Assembly (NCBI RefSeq): GCF_020535565.1
Contig: NZ_CP084758.1
Span: 1,453,501 to 1,517,500, forward strand
Length of the DNA stretch: 64,000 nucleotides
Origin: Shinella sp. XGS7
Lineage (GTDB): Bacteria; Pseudomonadota; Gammaproteobacteria; Burkholderiales; Burkholderiaceae_C
Direction: 5' to 3'
Shown here: in pieces, positions 50,415 to 59,500 of the stretch
How positions within the stretch are numbered: the stretch's first letter is position 1
Layout: each line of letters begins with the position of its first letter
The notes under the pieces: model-generated
The model's database searches: none
What the model saw: the letters and a program-made list of their open reading frames with translations, nothing else
What the model was told of the DNA's origin: nothing
Made by a program: the position numbers and the translations under genes

Positions 50415-52232
50415 ATGTTGCAGACAGGGGCCGCGCTGGACGCTGCCGCGCTGCAGGTTCTGCTGAACAGCGAGCTGCCCCTGGGGCTGGCAGTGCTGGA
50501 TGCCGATCTGCGCTACCGCCACATCAACCAGGCCCTGGCGCGCGCCAATGGCCTGAGCGAGGCGGCCCATCTGGGGCGCCGGGTGGACGAGGTGCTGCCC
50601 GCTGCCGCCGCCACCCTCATGCCTCTGCTGCGCGAGGTGCTGGAGACCGGGCGGCCGCGCCGCAATTTCCGCATCGAGGCCGAGGTGCCCAGCCTGCCCG
50701 GCGAGCGCTCGGAATGGGAGGCCAGCTATCTGCCCATCAAGGCCGGCCCCGAGCCCGAGGCGCCGGTGATGGGCGTGCTGGTGCAGGCCCTGAACCGCTC
50801 ACTGGAGCGCCATGTCCAGCATCTGCAGCAGCGCGGCGAGCAGCAGCTGCGCCGGGTGCTGGACGGGCTCTTCGTCTTCGTGGGCGTGCTCAGCCCCGAG
50901 GGCGTGCTGCTGGAGGCCAATCGCGCGCCGCTGGAGGCGGGCGGCCTGAGCCTGGACGAGGTGCGCGGCCAGCCCTTCTGGGACACCTACTGGTGGAGCC
51001 ACGACGCCGAGGAGCGCTTCTGGCTGCGCGAGGCGGTGCAGCGCGTGGCGTGTGGCGAAACGGTGCGCCGTGATGTCGTGGCCCGCATGCAGGGCGACAG
51101 CCGCATGGAGGTGGACTTCATGATGGCGCCGCTGCGCGACGAGCAGGGGCGCATCAGCCATCTGATCGCCTCGGGCATGGACATCAGCGCACGCCGCGCC
51201 AGCGAGCAGGCCCTGCAGGCCAGCGAGGAGCGCTTCAGGCGGGTCTTCGAGGGTGCCACCGTGGGCATGGGCCTGGTCGATGCCCAGGGCCGCATCCTGC
51301 TGGCCAATGAAAGCATGGCCCAGATGTTCGGCTACACCCGCATGGCCCTGGCCGGATTGCCGGTGCACGAGCTGGTGCCGCAGCGCCAGCGCGAGGGCCA
51401 CCATGCCCATGTGCAGCACTTCATGCGCGAGCCGGCCCTGCGTTACATGGCCAAGCGGCAGGAGCTGTTTGCGCTGCGCCGTGACGGCAGCGAGTTCGCG
51501 GTGGAGATCGGGCTCAACCCCCTGGGCGGCAGCGGCGGCCAGGTGCTGGCCACCATCAGCGATGTGAGCGAGCGCCGCGCCGCCCAGGCCCAGATCGAGC
51601 GCGCCCTGGCCGAGAAGACCGTGCTGCTCAACGAGGTGCACCACCGCGTCAAGAACAATCTGCAGGTCATCTCCAGCCTGCTGAATCTGCAGTCGCGCAG
51701 CGCCGCCCCCGAGGTGCAGCTGGCGCTGCGCGACAGCCAGAGCCGGGTGCGCTCCATGGCCCTGATGCACCAGCTGCTGTTCGAGCGCAGCGACTTCAGC
51801 GCCCTGGAACTGGGGCCCTTCCTGCATCGCCTGGGTTCCCTGCTGCGCGACACCTATCTGGGCACCGGCGCGGGCTGCAGCACCGAGCTGCATGTGGAGG
51901 CGCCCGAGACCGGCTGCAGCCTGGACCTGCAGCGTGCCGTGCCCTGCGGCCTGCTGGTGACGGAGCTGGTGACCAATGCCATCAAGCATGCCTTCCCGGG
52001 CGGGCGGGCCGGGCAGATCCTGATCCGCCTGTGGCCCGAGCGCGCCGTGGTGGAGGTGGCGGACGATGGCGTGGGCCTGCCGCCCGAGCTCAAGCTGGGC
52101 GAGGGGCGCGGCCTGGGCCTGCAGCTCCTGCCCCTGCTGGCCGACCAGTGCCGCGGCCGCCTGGAGCTGCTGCGCGGCGCGGCGGGCGGCACCCGCATGC
52201 TGCTGCACCTGGAGGACCTGGCCCATGCTTGA
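50415..52232 (+). CDS. HisKA_2-type histidine kinase with three PAS domains
   Basis: This 605-residue soluble kinase has three PAS domains (about 15-125, 135-260, 270-390), a HisKA_2 region with NEVHHRVKNNLQVISSLLNL (His409/His410), and a HATPase domain (VTELVTNAIKHAFPGG, ADDGVGLPPELK, GRGLGLQLLPLL). No transmembrane helices are present, so it senses a cytoplasmic cue or small ligand. Its stop overlaps the start of the REC-PAS-GGDEF-EAL gene by 8 bases, so the two are a translationally coupled pair. AGGGAGG precedes ATG 50415. Confidence 0.93.
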   Translation: MLQTGAALDAAALQVLLNSELPLGLAVLDADLRYRHINQALARANGLSEAAHLGRRVDEVLPAAAATLMPLLREVLETGRPRRNFRIEAEVPSLPGERSEWEASYLPIKAGPEPEAPVMGVLVQALNRSLERHVQHLQQRGEQQLRRVLDGLFVFVGVLSPEGVLLEANRAPLEAGGLSLDEVRGQPFWDTYWWSHDAEERFWLREAVQRVACGETVRRDVVARMQGDSRMEVDFMMAPLRDEQGRISHLIASGMDISARRASEQALQASEERFRRVFEGATVGMGLVDAQGRILLANESMAQMFGYTRMALAGLPVHELVPQRQREGHHAHVQHFMREPALRYMAKRQELFALRRDGSEFAVEIGLNPLGGSGGQVLATISDVSERRAAQAQIERALAEKTVLLNEVHHRVKNNLQVISSLLNLQSRSAAPEVQLALRDSQSRVRSMALMHQLLFERSDFSALELGPFLHRLGSLLRDTYLGTGAGCSTELHVEAPETGCSLDLQRAVPCGLLVTELVTNAIKHAFPGGRAGQILIRLWPERAVVEVADDGVGLPPELKLGEGRGLGLQLLPLLADQCRGRLELLRGAAGGTRMLLHLEDLAHA

Positions 52233-54615
52233 CCTGTCCGACGAACGCCCGCTGCGCGTGCAGATCGTCGAGGACGAACGCATCGTGGCCCTGGACCTGC
52301 GCAGCGGCCTGGAGCAGCTGGGCTTCCAGGTCGTGGGCATCGCGGCCAATGAGCCCGACGCGCTGCGGCTGGCCGAGAACGCCGCGCCCGATCTGGTGCT
52401 GATGGACATCCATCTGGACGCCGGTAGCGACGGCATCAGTGCCGCCCGCCTGATCCGCGAGCGCCTGGCGGTGCCGGTGATCTTCCTGACCGCCTATGGC
52501 GAACCCGAGGTGCTGCGCCGGGCTGCCGAGGTGGCGCCCTATGGCTATCTGCTCAAGCCCTTCGAGCTGCGCGAGCTCAATGCCACGGTGCGCATGGCCA
52601 TGGCGCGGCGTCAGGAGGAGCTGCGCACCGAAAGCGCCGAGCGCCGCCTGCGTCTGGCCCTGGAGGCGGCCCGCCTGGCGGTGCTGGAGATGGATGGCCA
52701 GGGCGGCGGCCTGCGCTGGAGCGGCCATGGCATGGGCAGCGAGCTGTCCACGCTGGCCGATGCCCTGAGTCTGGAGGATCTGGGCCGCCATCTGGAGCCC
52801 GAGGCCGCCCATGCCCTGGGCGCCCTGATCGATCTGGGCCGGCCGCTGGACCTCACCTGCCGCTGGCAGGGCCTGGGCGGTGCGCCGCGCTGGCTGGAGA
52901 TTCACGCCCGCCGCTTCGAGCGCGAGGGCCTGGTGATGGGCATGGTGCGCGATGTGACCGAGCGCATCGAGAGCGAGGCCCGCCTGCGCCAGGCCCTGGT
53001 GGTCTTCGATGCCACCGACGAGGCCATCCTCTTTCTCGATGCCGAACAGCGGGTGCTCAGTGCCAACCCCGCCTTCACCCAGATGACGGGCTGGGCCGAG
53101 GGCGAGGTCTGCGGCCGGCGTCCGCAGAGCTTTCTCTATGCCCGGCGTCAGGCCGACCGCCAGGAACGCCCCCTGCAGGACGGCCGGCGCCAGGACGAGG
53201 TGACCTGCCGCCGCCGCGACGGCAGCACCTTCCCGGCCCTGGAGCATCTGTGCGCCGTTCCCGATGCCCAGGGGCGCATCAGCCACCATGTGCTGAGCTT
53301 CTCGGACATCAGCGCCATTCGCGATGTGCAGCACAAGCTCCAGCACCTGGCCCTGCACGATGTGCTCACCGGCCTGGGCAACCGCCTGTGCCTGCAGGAG
53401 ACCCTGCACGCCTGCGCGCGCGCCGAGCGTCTGGGCCTGATGTTCATCGACCTGGACGGCTTCAAGACCATCAACGACACCCTGGGCCATGACCGCGGCG
53501 ACGAACTGCTCAAGGTGCTGGCGCGGCGCCTGCGCACCCAGCTGCGCGGCGAGGATCTGGCGGTGCGCCTGGGCGGGGACGAGTTCGTGGTGCTGCTGCG
53601 CGAGCCCGGTCGGGTGGAGGACGCCCAGCGCGTGGCCGACAAGCTGCTCGCCGCCCTGGCTGCACCGGTGCAGCTGGCCGGCCAGCAGGTGATGGTGACG
53701 GCCAGCCTCGGCCTGGCCCTCTACCCCGAGCAGGTGGCCGAGCCCGAGCTGCTGCTCAAGGCGGCCGATGCGGCCATGTATGTGGCCAAGGCGCGCGGGC
53801 GCAATCGCTGGGCGGTCTACGCCCCGGTGCTGGCCGAGGCCGCCAGCGAGCAGCTGCGCATCGAGCAGGCCCTGCGCCAGGCCCTGCGCCGCAAGCAGCT
53901 GAGCCTGGCCTGGCAACCCGTGGTGGACCTGGAGACCGGCGCCCTGCGCGGCGCCGAGGCCTTGCTGCGCTGGCAGCATCCGCAGCTGGGCGCGGTGTCG
54001 CCGGCCCGCTTCATCCCGGTGGCCGAGGCTCTGGGGCTCATCGTGCCCATGGGCGCCTGGGTGCTGGACCAGGCCTGCGCCCAGGCGGCGCAGTGGGCTC
54101 GGCGACTGCCGGACTTCCGGGTGGCGGTGAACGTCTCGGTGCGACAGTTCGAGCAGGACGATGTGCCGGGGCGGGTGCGCACCGCCCTGGCCCGCCATGG
54201 CCTGCCACCCGGCTGTCTGGAGGTCGAGGTGACCGAGAGCCTGTTCGGCCAGGCCGTGGCCCTGCGCTCCATGCTGGAGGAGCTGCGTGCCCTGGGGGTG
54301 CGCCTCGCCGTGGACGATTTCGGCATGGGCCACTCCTCCCTCGCCTATCTCGTCAGCTTGCATATCGACCGGCTCAAGATCGACCGCAGCTTCGTGGCCG
54401 ATCTGGAAGCTGGGGGCGGTGGCCAGGCCATTGCCCAGACCATCGTCACCCTGGCCCAGAGCCTGGGCCTGGCCGTGACGGCCGAGGGGGTGGAGACCGA
54501 GGCCCAGCGCCGCATCCTGCTGGATCTGGGCGCGCGTGATGCCCAGGGCTGGCTCTTCCATGCGGCGCTCAGCGCAACCGCCCTGGAGGGCCTGCTGCCG
54601 GACGGGCGGCACTGA
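52225..54615 (+). CDS. REC-PAS-GGDEF-EAL cyclic-di-GMP regulator
   Basis: This 796-residue protein has a receiver (about 8-125, phospho-acceptor Asp61 in VLMDIHLDAG), a PAS region (about 135-375), a GGDEF domain with intact GGDEF (450-454) in RLGGDEFVVLL, and an EAL domain with EAL (578-580) in GAEALLRWQHP. The other EAL metal and catalytic motifs are also present (NVSVRQF, DDFGMGHSSLAYL, TAEGVET). Both cyclase and phosphodiesterase activities are possible. ATG 52225 overlaps the kinase stop and starts right at the receiver. Its phosphorylation by the preceding kinase is a strong inference. It ends QGWLFHAALS rather than the common QGYLF ending. Confidence 0.94.
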   Translation: MLDLSDERPLRVQIVEDERIVALDLRSGLEQLGFQVVGIAANEPDALRLAENAAPDLVLMDIHLDAGSDGISAARLIRERLAVPVIFLTAYGEPEVLRRAAEVAPYGYLLKPFELRELNATVRMAMARRQEELRTESAERRLRLALEAARLAVLEMDGQGGGLRWSGHGMGSELSTLADALSLEDLGRHLEPEAAHALGALIDLGRPLDLTCRWQGLGGAPRWLEIHARRFEREGLVMGMVRDVTERIESEARLRQALVVFDATDEAILFLDAEQRVLSANPAFTQMTGWAEGEVCGRRPQSFLYARRQADRQERPLQDGRRQDEVTCRRRDGSTFPALEHLCAVPDAQGRISHHVLSFSDISAIRDVQHKLQHLALHDVLTGLGNRLCLQETLHACARAERLGLMFIDLDGFKTINDTLGHDRGDELLKVLARRLRTQLRGEDLAVRLGGDEFVVLLREPGRVEDAQRVADKLLAALAAPVQLAGQQVMVTASLGLALYPEQVAEPELLLKAADAAMYVAKARGRNRWAVYAPVLAEAASEQLRIEQALRQALRRKQLSLAWQPVVDLETGALRGAEALLRWQHPQLGAVSPARFIPVAEALGLIVPMGAWVLDQACAQAAQWARRLPDFRVAVNVSVRQFEQDDVPGRVRTALARHGLPPGCLEVEVTESLFGQAVALRSMLEELRALGVRLAVDDFGMGHSSLAYLVSLHIDRLKIDRSFVADLEAGGGGQAIAQTIVTLAQSLGLAVTAEGVETEAQRRILLDLGARDAQGWLFHAALSATALEGLLPDGRH

Positions 54616-54772
54616 GCCGTTTTTCAACGCCGCGGAGGGCGCGGAATGTTATGGTTGCGCGCTTTACAAACAGAAAAGCGTCGACCGGGTTCGATCATGG
54701 GGTTCAGGGCATGAGCGCGCAAGGGATCATGGGCATGGGGCTGGGTGCATCCGCCACGGGGCGGGCGCGCGC

Positions 54773-56563
54773 ATGAGCGCGCCGGAACGCCGCCCCGAGC
54801 AGAACGAGGTCGACACCGCCCTGCTCCAGCTGCTGGCCAAGCAGGGCCGGCGCGTGCCCTATCCGGTGGGCCTGACGGCCGTGGTCATCGCCCTGATGGC
54901 CGGCGACCGGGTCTCGCCCTGGATCAGCGGCGGCTGGGTGGCCCTGGTCTTTGCGGTGCTGGCCCTGCGCTGGTGGATGCTGGGGCGGCTGCCGCGCATG
55001 GAAGCCCTGCCCCTGCGCCGGCGTCTGCACTGGGCCGTGGCCCTGAGCGCCATCAACGGCGTGGTCTTCAGCCTGTCGCTCTTCTTTGCGCCCTATCTGA
55101 CCGAGTACCAGCGCATGGTGCAGACCATTCTGCTGCTGGGTCTGGCGGCCGGCGCGGTGGCCACCACGGCGGGCAATGCGCCGGTCTTCCTGGCCTTCCT
55201 GATCCCGGTCTCCCTGGCCAACGGTCTGGCCTGGGTCAGCGGCAGCGGCGGGCGCACGGTGACCTGGATCGAGTGGGTGCTGGGCCTGCTGATCATGGGC
55301 TTTGCCTGGATCCTGTCCAGCCTGGCACGCGACACCTGGCGGGTGTTCGTGGAGTCGGTGAACATCCGCGCCCAGCAGCTCAAGAGCAATCAGCAGCTGC
55401 GCCTGGCCCTGAACCAGGCCGAGTCGGCCATCCGCGCCAAGACCCGCTTCTTTGCCTCGGCCAGCCACGATCTGCGCCAGCCCATGCACACCCTGTCCCT
55501 GCTGGGGGCGGCGCTGAATATGCGGCCGCTGGACGCGGCCAGCGCCGATATCGCGCGCAATATGAATATGGCGCTGCGCTCCCTGGCCTCGCAGATGGAT
55601 GCACTGCTGGATATCTCCAAGCTCGACGCCCAGGTGGTGCAGGTCAGCAACGAGACCTTCTCCCTGGCCAGCTGGCTCTCGCGCCTGCAGCAGGAGTTCC
55701 TGCCCGCCGCCCAGGGCAAGGGCCTGACCATCTATCTGGACTGCCCGCCCCAGGCCTGGGTGGAAAGCGACCCGGTGCTGCTGGAGCGCGTGGTGCGCAA
55801 TCTGATCGACAACGCGATCAAGTACACCCAGCAGGGCGCCATCTACATCAACGCCCAGCGCCAGGGCGAGCTCTGGCGGGTGCAGGTGCGCGACACCGGC
55901 ATCGGCATCGCCGAGGACGAGAAGGCCCGCGTCTTCGAGGAGTTCTACCAGATCGGCAACCCCGAGCGCGACCGCGCCAAGGGCCTGGGCCTGGGCCTGT
56001 CCATCGTCAGCCGCCTGGTCGACCTGCTGGACCTGCATCTGGAGATGGAGTCCGAGTTCGGTGTGGGCTCCTGCTTCAGCCTGAGCATCACGGCGGCCGA
56101 GTCGCGCCAGCCCGTGCAGGCCCTGGGCAGCGAGGAGGGCGCGCAGCTGCTGAGCACGCTGCGCGTGCTGGTGATCGACGACGAGGACCAGGTGCGCAGT
56201 GCCATGCAGACCCTGCTGGGCGCCTATGGCTGCGAGGTGGAACTGGCCGGCAGCACCCGCGAGGCCATGGTCAAGGGCCTGACCCGGGTGCCGGACATCG
56301 TGCTCTGCGATCTGCGTCTGCGCGGCGCGGACGACGGCCTGGCCGCGGTGCGCTCGCTGCGCTCCGCCCACCCCAAGCTGCCCGCGGTGCTGATCAGTGG
56401 CGACACGGCGCCCGAGCGCCTGCGCGAGGCCCATGAGGCCGGCCTGACCCTGCTGCACAAGCCGGTCTCGGCAGAACAACTGGTGGCGGCCATGCAGGCC
56501 GCCATCGCCGAAAGAGGGAGCGTCAAACATGTCATTCGGGGAGAAGCCGGCGCCATCGGCTGA
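54773..56563 (+). CDS. Hybrid membrane histidine kinase with C-terminal receiver
   Basis: This 596-residue kinase has six or so N-terminal hydrophobic segments (about 30-185), a HisKA helix with His232 in FFASASHDLRQPMHTLSLLG, a HATPase domain (NLIDNAIKYTQQGAIY, DTGIGIAEDEKARVFEEF, GLGLGLSIV), and a C-terminal receiver (about 463-580, VLVIDDEDQ, Asp513 in VLCDLRLRG, HKPVS lysine). ATG 54773 is chosen. Its 3' end overlaps the start of the GMC-hydrolase gene by 35 bases, so the kinase is at the head of that operon and may regulate it in cis. The sensor resembles membrane-embedded sensing modules with no large periplasmic domain. Confidence 0.92.
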   Translation: MSAPERRPEQNEVDTALLQLLAKQGRRVPYPVGLTAVVIALMAGDRVSPWISGGWVALVFAVLALRWWMLGRLPRMEALPLRRRLHWAVALSAINGVVFSLSLFFAPYLTEYQRMVQTILLLGLAAGAVATTAGNAPVFLAFLIPVSLANGLAWVSGSGGRTVTWIEWVLGLLIMGFAWILSSLARDTWRVFVESVNIRAQQLKSNQQLRLALNQAESAIRAKTRFFASASHDLRQPMHTLSLLGAALNMRPLDAASADIARNMNMALRSLASQMDALLDISKLDAQVVQVSNETFSLASWLSRLQQEFLPAAQGKGLTIYLDCPPQAWVESDPVLLERVVRNLIDNAIKYTQQGAIYINAQRQGELWRVQVRDTGIGIAEDEKARVFEEFYQIGNPERDRAKGLGLGLSIVSRLVDLLDLHLEMESEFGVGSCFSLSITAAESRQPVQALGSEEGAQLLSTLRVLVIDDEDQVRSAMQTLLGAYGCEVELAGSTREAMVKGLTRVPDIVLCDLRLRGADDGLAAVRSLRSAHPKLPAVLISGDTAPERLREAHEAGLTLLHKPVSAEQLVAAMQAAIAERGSVKHVIRGEAGAIG

Positions 56564-59500
56564 ACAAGCCTCATCGGCAGCACCGGAACTGGCCCTGCGC
56601 TGGCTGTCTGAACCCCTCGAGGCCTTGCTGGCCGCGGGCGATACCGAGTTCGACATCCTGATCGTGGGCAGCGGCTACGGCGGTGCCGCCGCGGCGGAGC
56701 ATTTCTCGCGCTGCCGTGGCCCCGAGGGCCAGGTCTTGCGCATTGCGGTGCTGGAGCGCGGCCGCGAATACCTGCCCGGCGCTTTCCCCGAGCGCATGGC
56801 CGATCTGCCCGGCCATGTGCGCTTTGCCGCGGCGGGCAGCGACAGCGTGAGCGGCTACCGCGAGTCGCTGTTCGACTTCCGCGTGGGCCCGGACATGTGC
56901 GTGGCCCTGGCCAGCGGCCTGGGCGGTGGCTCCCTGATCAATGCCGGCGTGATGGAGCCGGCCCGGCCCGAGGTCTTTGCCGGCGGCGCCTGGCCCGAGG
57001 GCCTGCGCCGCGACCCTGGCCAGATGGCCGCCTGGTACGAGCGCGCCGGCCGGGCCCTGGGCAGCCTGGATGCCAGCGGCGCGCCCAACACCATCGAGCG
57101 CCTGGACACTTACACGCCGCGCCGTGCCCGCTTCCTGCGCGAGCTGGACCCGCAGCGCGCGCGCAGCGTGCCCATCACCGTGGCCCTGGACGCGCAGCCG
57201 CGCAGCCCGGCGGGCCTGGATCTCTCGCGCTGCATCGCCTGCGGCGACTGCGCCACCGGTTGCAACCATGGGGCCAAGCAGTCGCTGGACACCAATCTGC
57301 TGCTGCAGGCCCACCAGCGCGGCGTGCGCCTGGTGACGGGCGCCACGGCCCTGCGCCTGGAGCAGCGTGCCGGCGAGGGCGAGGGCTGGGACCTGCTGCT
57401 GCGCTACACCGACGAGCTGCTGCACGAGCGCGAGCCCCACAAGCCCCTGCGCCTGCGCGCCCGCCAGGTGGTGCTGGCCGCCGGCAGCCTGGGCAGCACC
57501 GAGATCCTGCTGCGTTCGCGCGCGGGCGGCCTGCCCCTGTCCGACCGCCTGGGTCATCAGTTCAGCGGCAATGGTGATGTGATCGCCCTGGGCCTGGACG
57601 CGCCCCAGGCCCTGAACGCCCTGGCCGACGAGGCCCTGGCCCCGGCGGCCCGCCAGGTGGGCCCCACCATCACCGCCATGCTGGATGCGCGGGAGGCCGG
57701 CGGCTTTGTGGTGCAGGACCTGGGCATTCCAGCGGGCCTGCGCTGGAGCCTGGAGGAGAGCTTTGCCCTGGCCGAGTCCCTGGATGCCCTGGCCCGGCCG
57801 GATCGCAGCGAACATCTGGGCGGCGAGGACTTCGAGGACCCGCTGAGCGTGCGCCCCGCGCGCGGCGCCCATCTGCTGCCGGTGGCCATCATGGGCCGCG
57901 ACGCGGCCCAGGGCCGCCTCTTGATGCCGGCGCTGGACGATGAGGACGAGGCCGACGCGCAGGAGCCCGGCTGCCTGGCCGTGGACTGGCCCGCCGCCCG
58001 CCAGGACCCCGAGGTGCAGCGCCGCCATGACTGGCTGGCCCAGCGCCTGCAGGGGCAGGGCGCGCGCCTGCTGGTCAATCCCCTGTGGCGCCTGCTGCCG
58101 GCCGAGATGGAGTTCCTGCTGGGCGACCAGCGCGGCCCCATGATCACCGTCCATCCCCTGGGCGGCTGCGCCATGGCCGACGATGCGGCGCGCGGCGTGG
58201 TCAATGAATGGGGTCAGGTCTTCAGCGGTCGTGCGGGCGATCAGGTCCACCCCGGCCTGGCGGTGCTGGACGGCGCCATCCTGCCTACGGCCCTGGGCAT
58301 CAACCCGGCGCTCACCATCACGGCCCTGGCTCTGCGTGCCCTGGACGGCCTGCAGCGCCACTGGGGCCTGCGCGACGCGCCGGACGCGACCCTGCCCGCG
58401 CCGGGCCCGCGCCCGGTCTACCGCAGCGTGGACCCGCAGCGCGTGGAGCCGCAGCAGCCCACCGTGGTGGAAATTCGCGAGCGCCTGGGCGGCTTTGTGC
58501 GCCTGGACGGCGTGCCGCGCTATCTGGAGCTGAGCTTTGTCTACCAGCCCAAGCCCCTGCGCGAGCTGCTGGTGGCCGGGCCGCAGCGCCATCTGCTGGG
58601 CGGGCCCGAGTGCCGGCTGCGCCTCTTCGAGGCCCAGCCCGATCCCGACGCCGCCGGCCGCTGGATGGTGGTCAAGGCCGGCAGCGCGCGCGGCCAGGGC
58701 AAGCTCTGGATGCATGCCGAGCGCGCCGACGCCGATGCGCTCTGGGTGGCGCCGCTGAGCCAGGCGCGGCTGGCCGTCTTCCACCGCGCGCCTAGCAGCC
58801 ATGGCCAGCGAAAGCGCCGCGCGCTCTGGGCCTGGTTCCGCAACCGCGGCTGGCGCGACAGCTGGCAGGCCGCCATCGCCCATCTGCATGGCAGCGAGGC
58901 GCCCAAGCCCGGCGCGCCCTCGGCCTGGCAGACCGTGCTCTCGCGCGCCCGCAATGCCCTGGCCCTGGCCAGCCATGGCGGCCAGATCCGGCTGATGGAA
59001 TACGACATGAGCGTGGGCGCGGGCCAGGGCCCGGGCGCCTGCGGCGCGCAGCTGGATGGCCTGCAGCTCAAGGGCTTCAAGCGCATCAGCTACACGCGGC
59101 GCGGCAATCCCTGGAAGCAGCTCAGCCGCATCCGCCTGGAGGAGGGGCCCTTCGAGCCGCTGGAAGGTGTGAAGGGGGGCGAGGGTCCCGAGCTGGAACT
59201 GGATCTCTTCGATCTGGAGCGCCAGCGCCAGCCCCTGCTGCGCATCACCCAGGCCCAGGACCTGCCCAGCGCCATCCGCGATATCGGCTCCCTGCTGGCC
59301 TATCTGCTGCGCCTGATGATCCAGGTCCATGTCTGGACCTTCCGCAAGCCCGATGCCGCGCCGCCGCGCGAGATCAAGCGCCTGCCCGAGGCCGTGCCCG
59401 GCCTGCCCGAGCCCGAGATCAGCGAGATCGCCACCGGCCGCTGGGGCGAGGCCGGCGCCTCGCGCGAGCCCGTGGACCGCCAGCCGCGCGAGGACGACGA

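Noticed and set aside
54711-54776. 21-residue leader peptide overlapping the hybrid kinase start by ATGA
   Set aside because: The frame begins MSAQG and ends exactly at the kinase ATG, but its ribosome site is poorly spaced, and the composition is what chance would give here.
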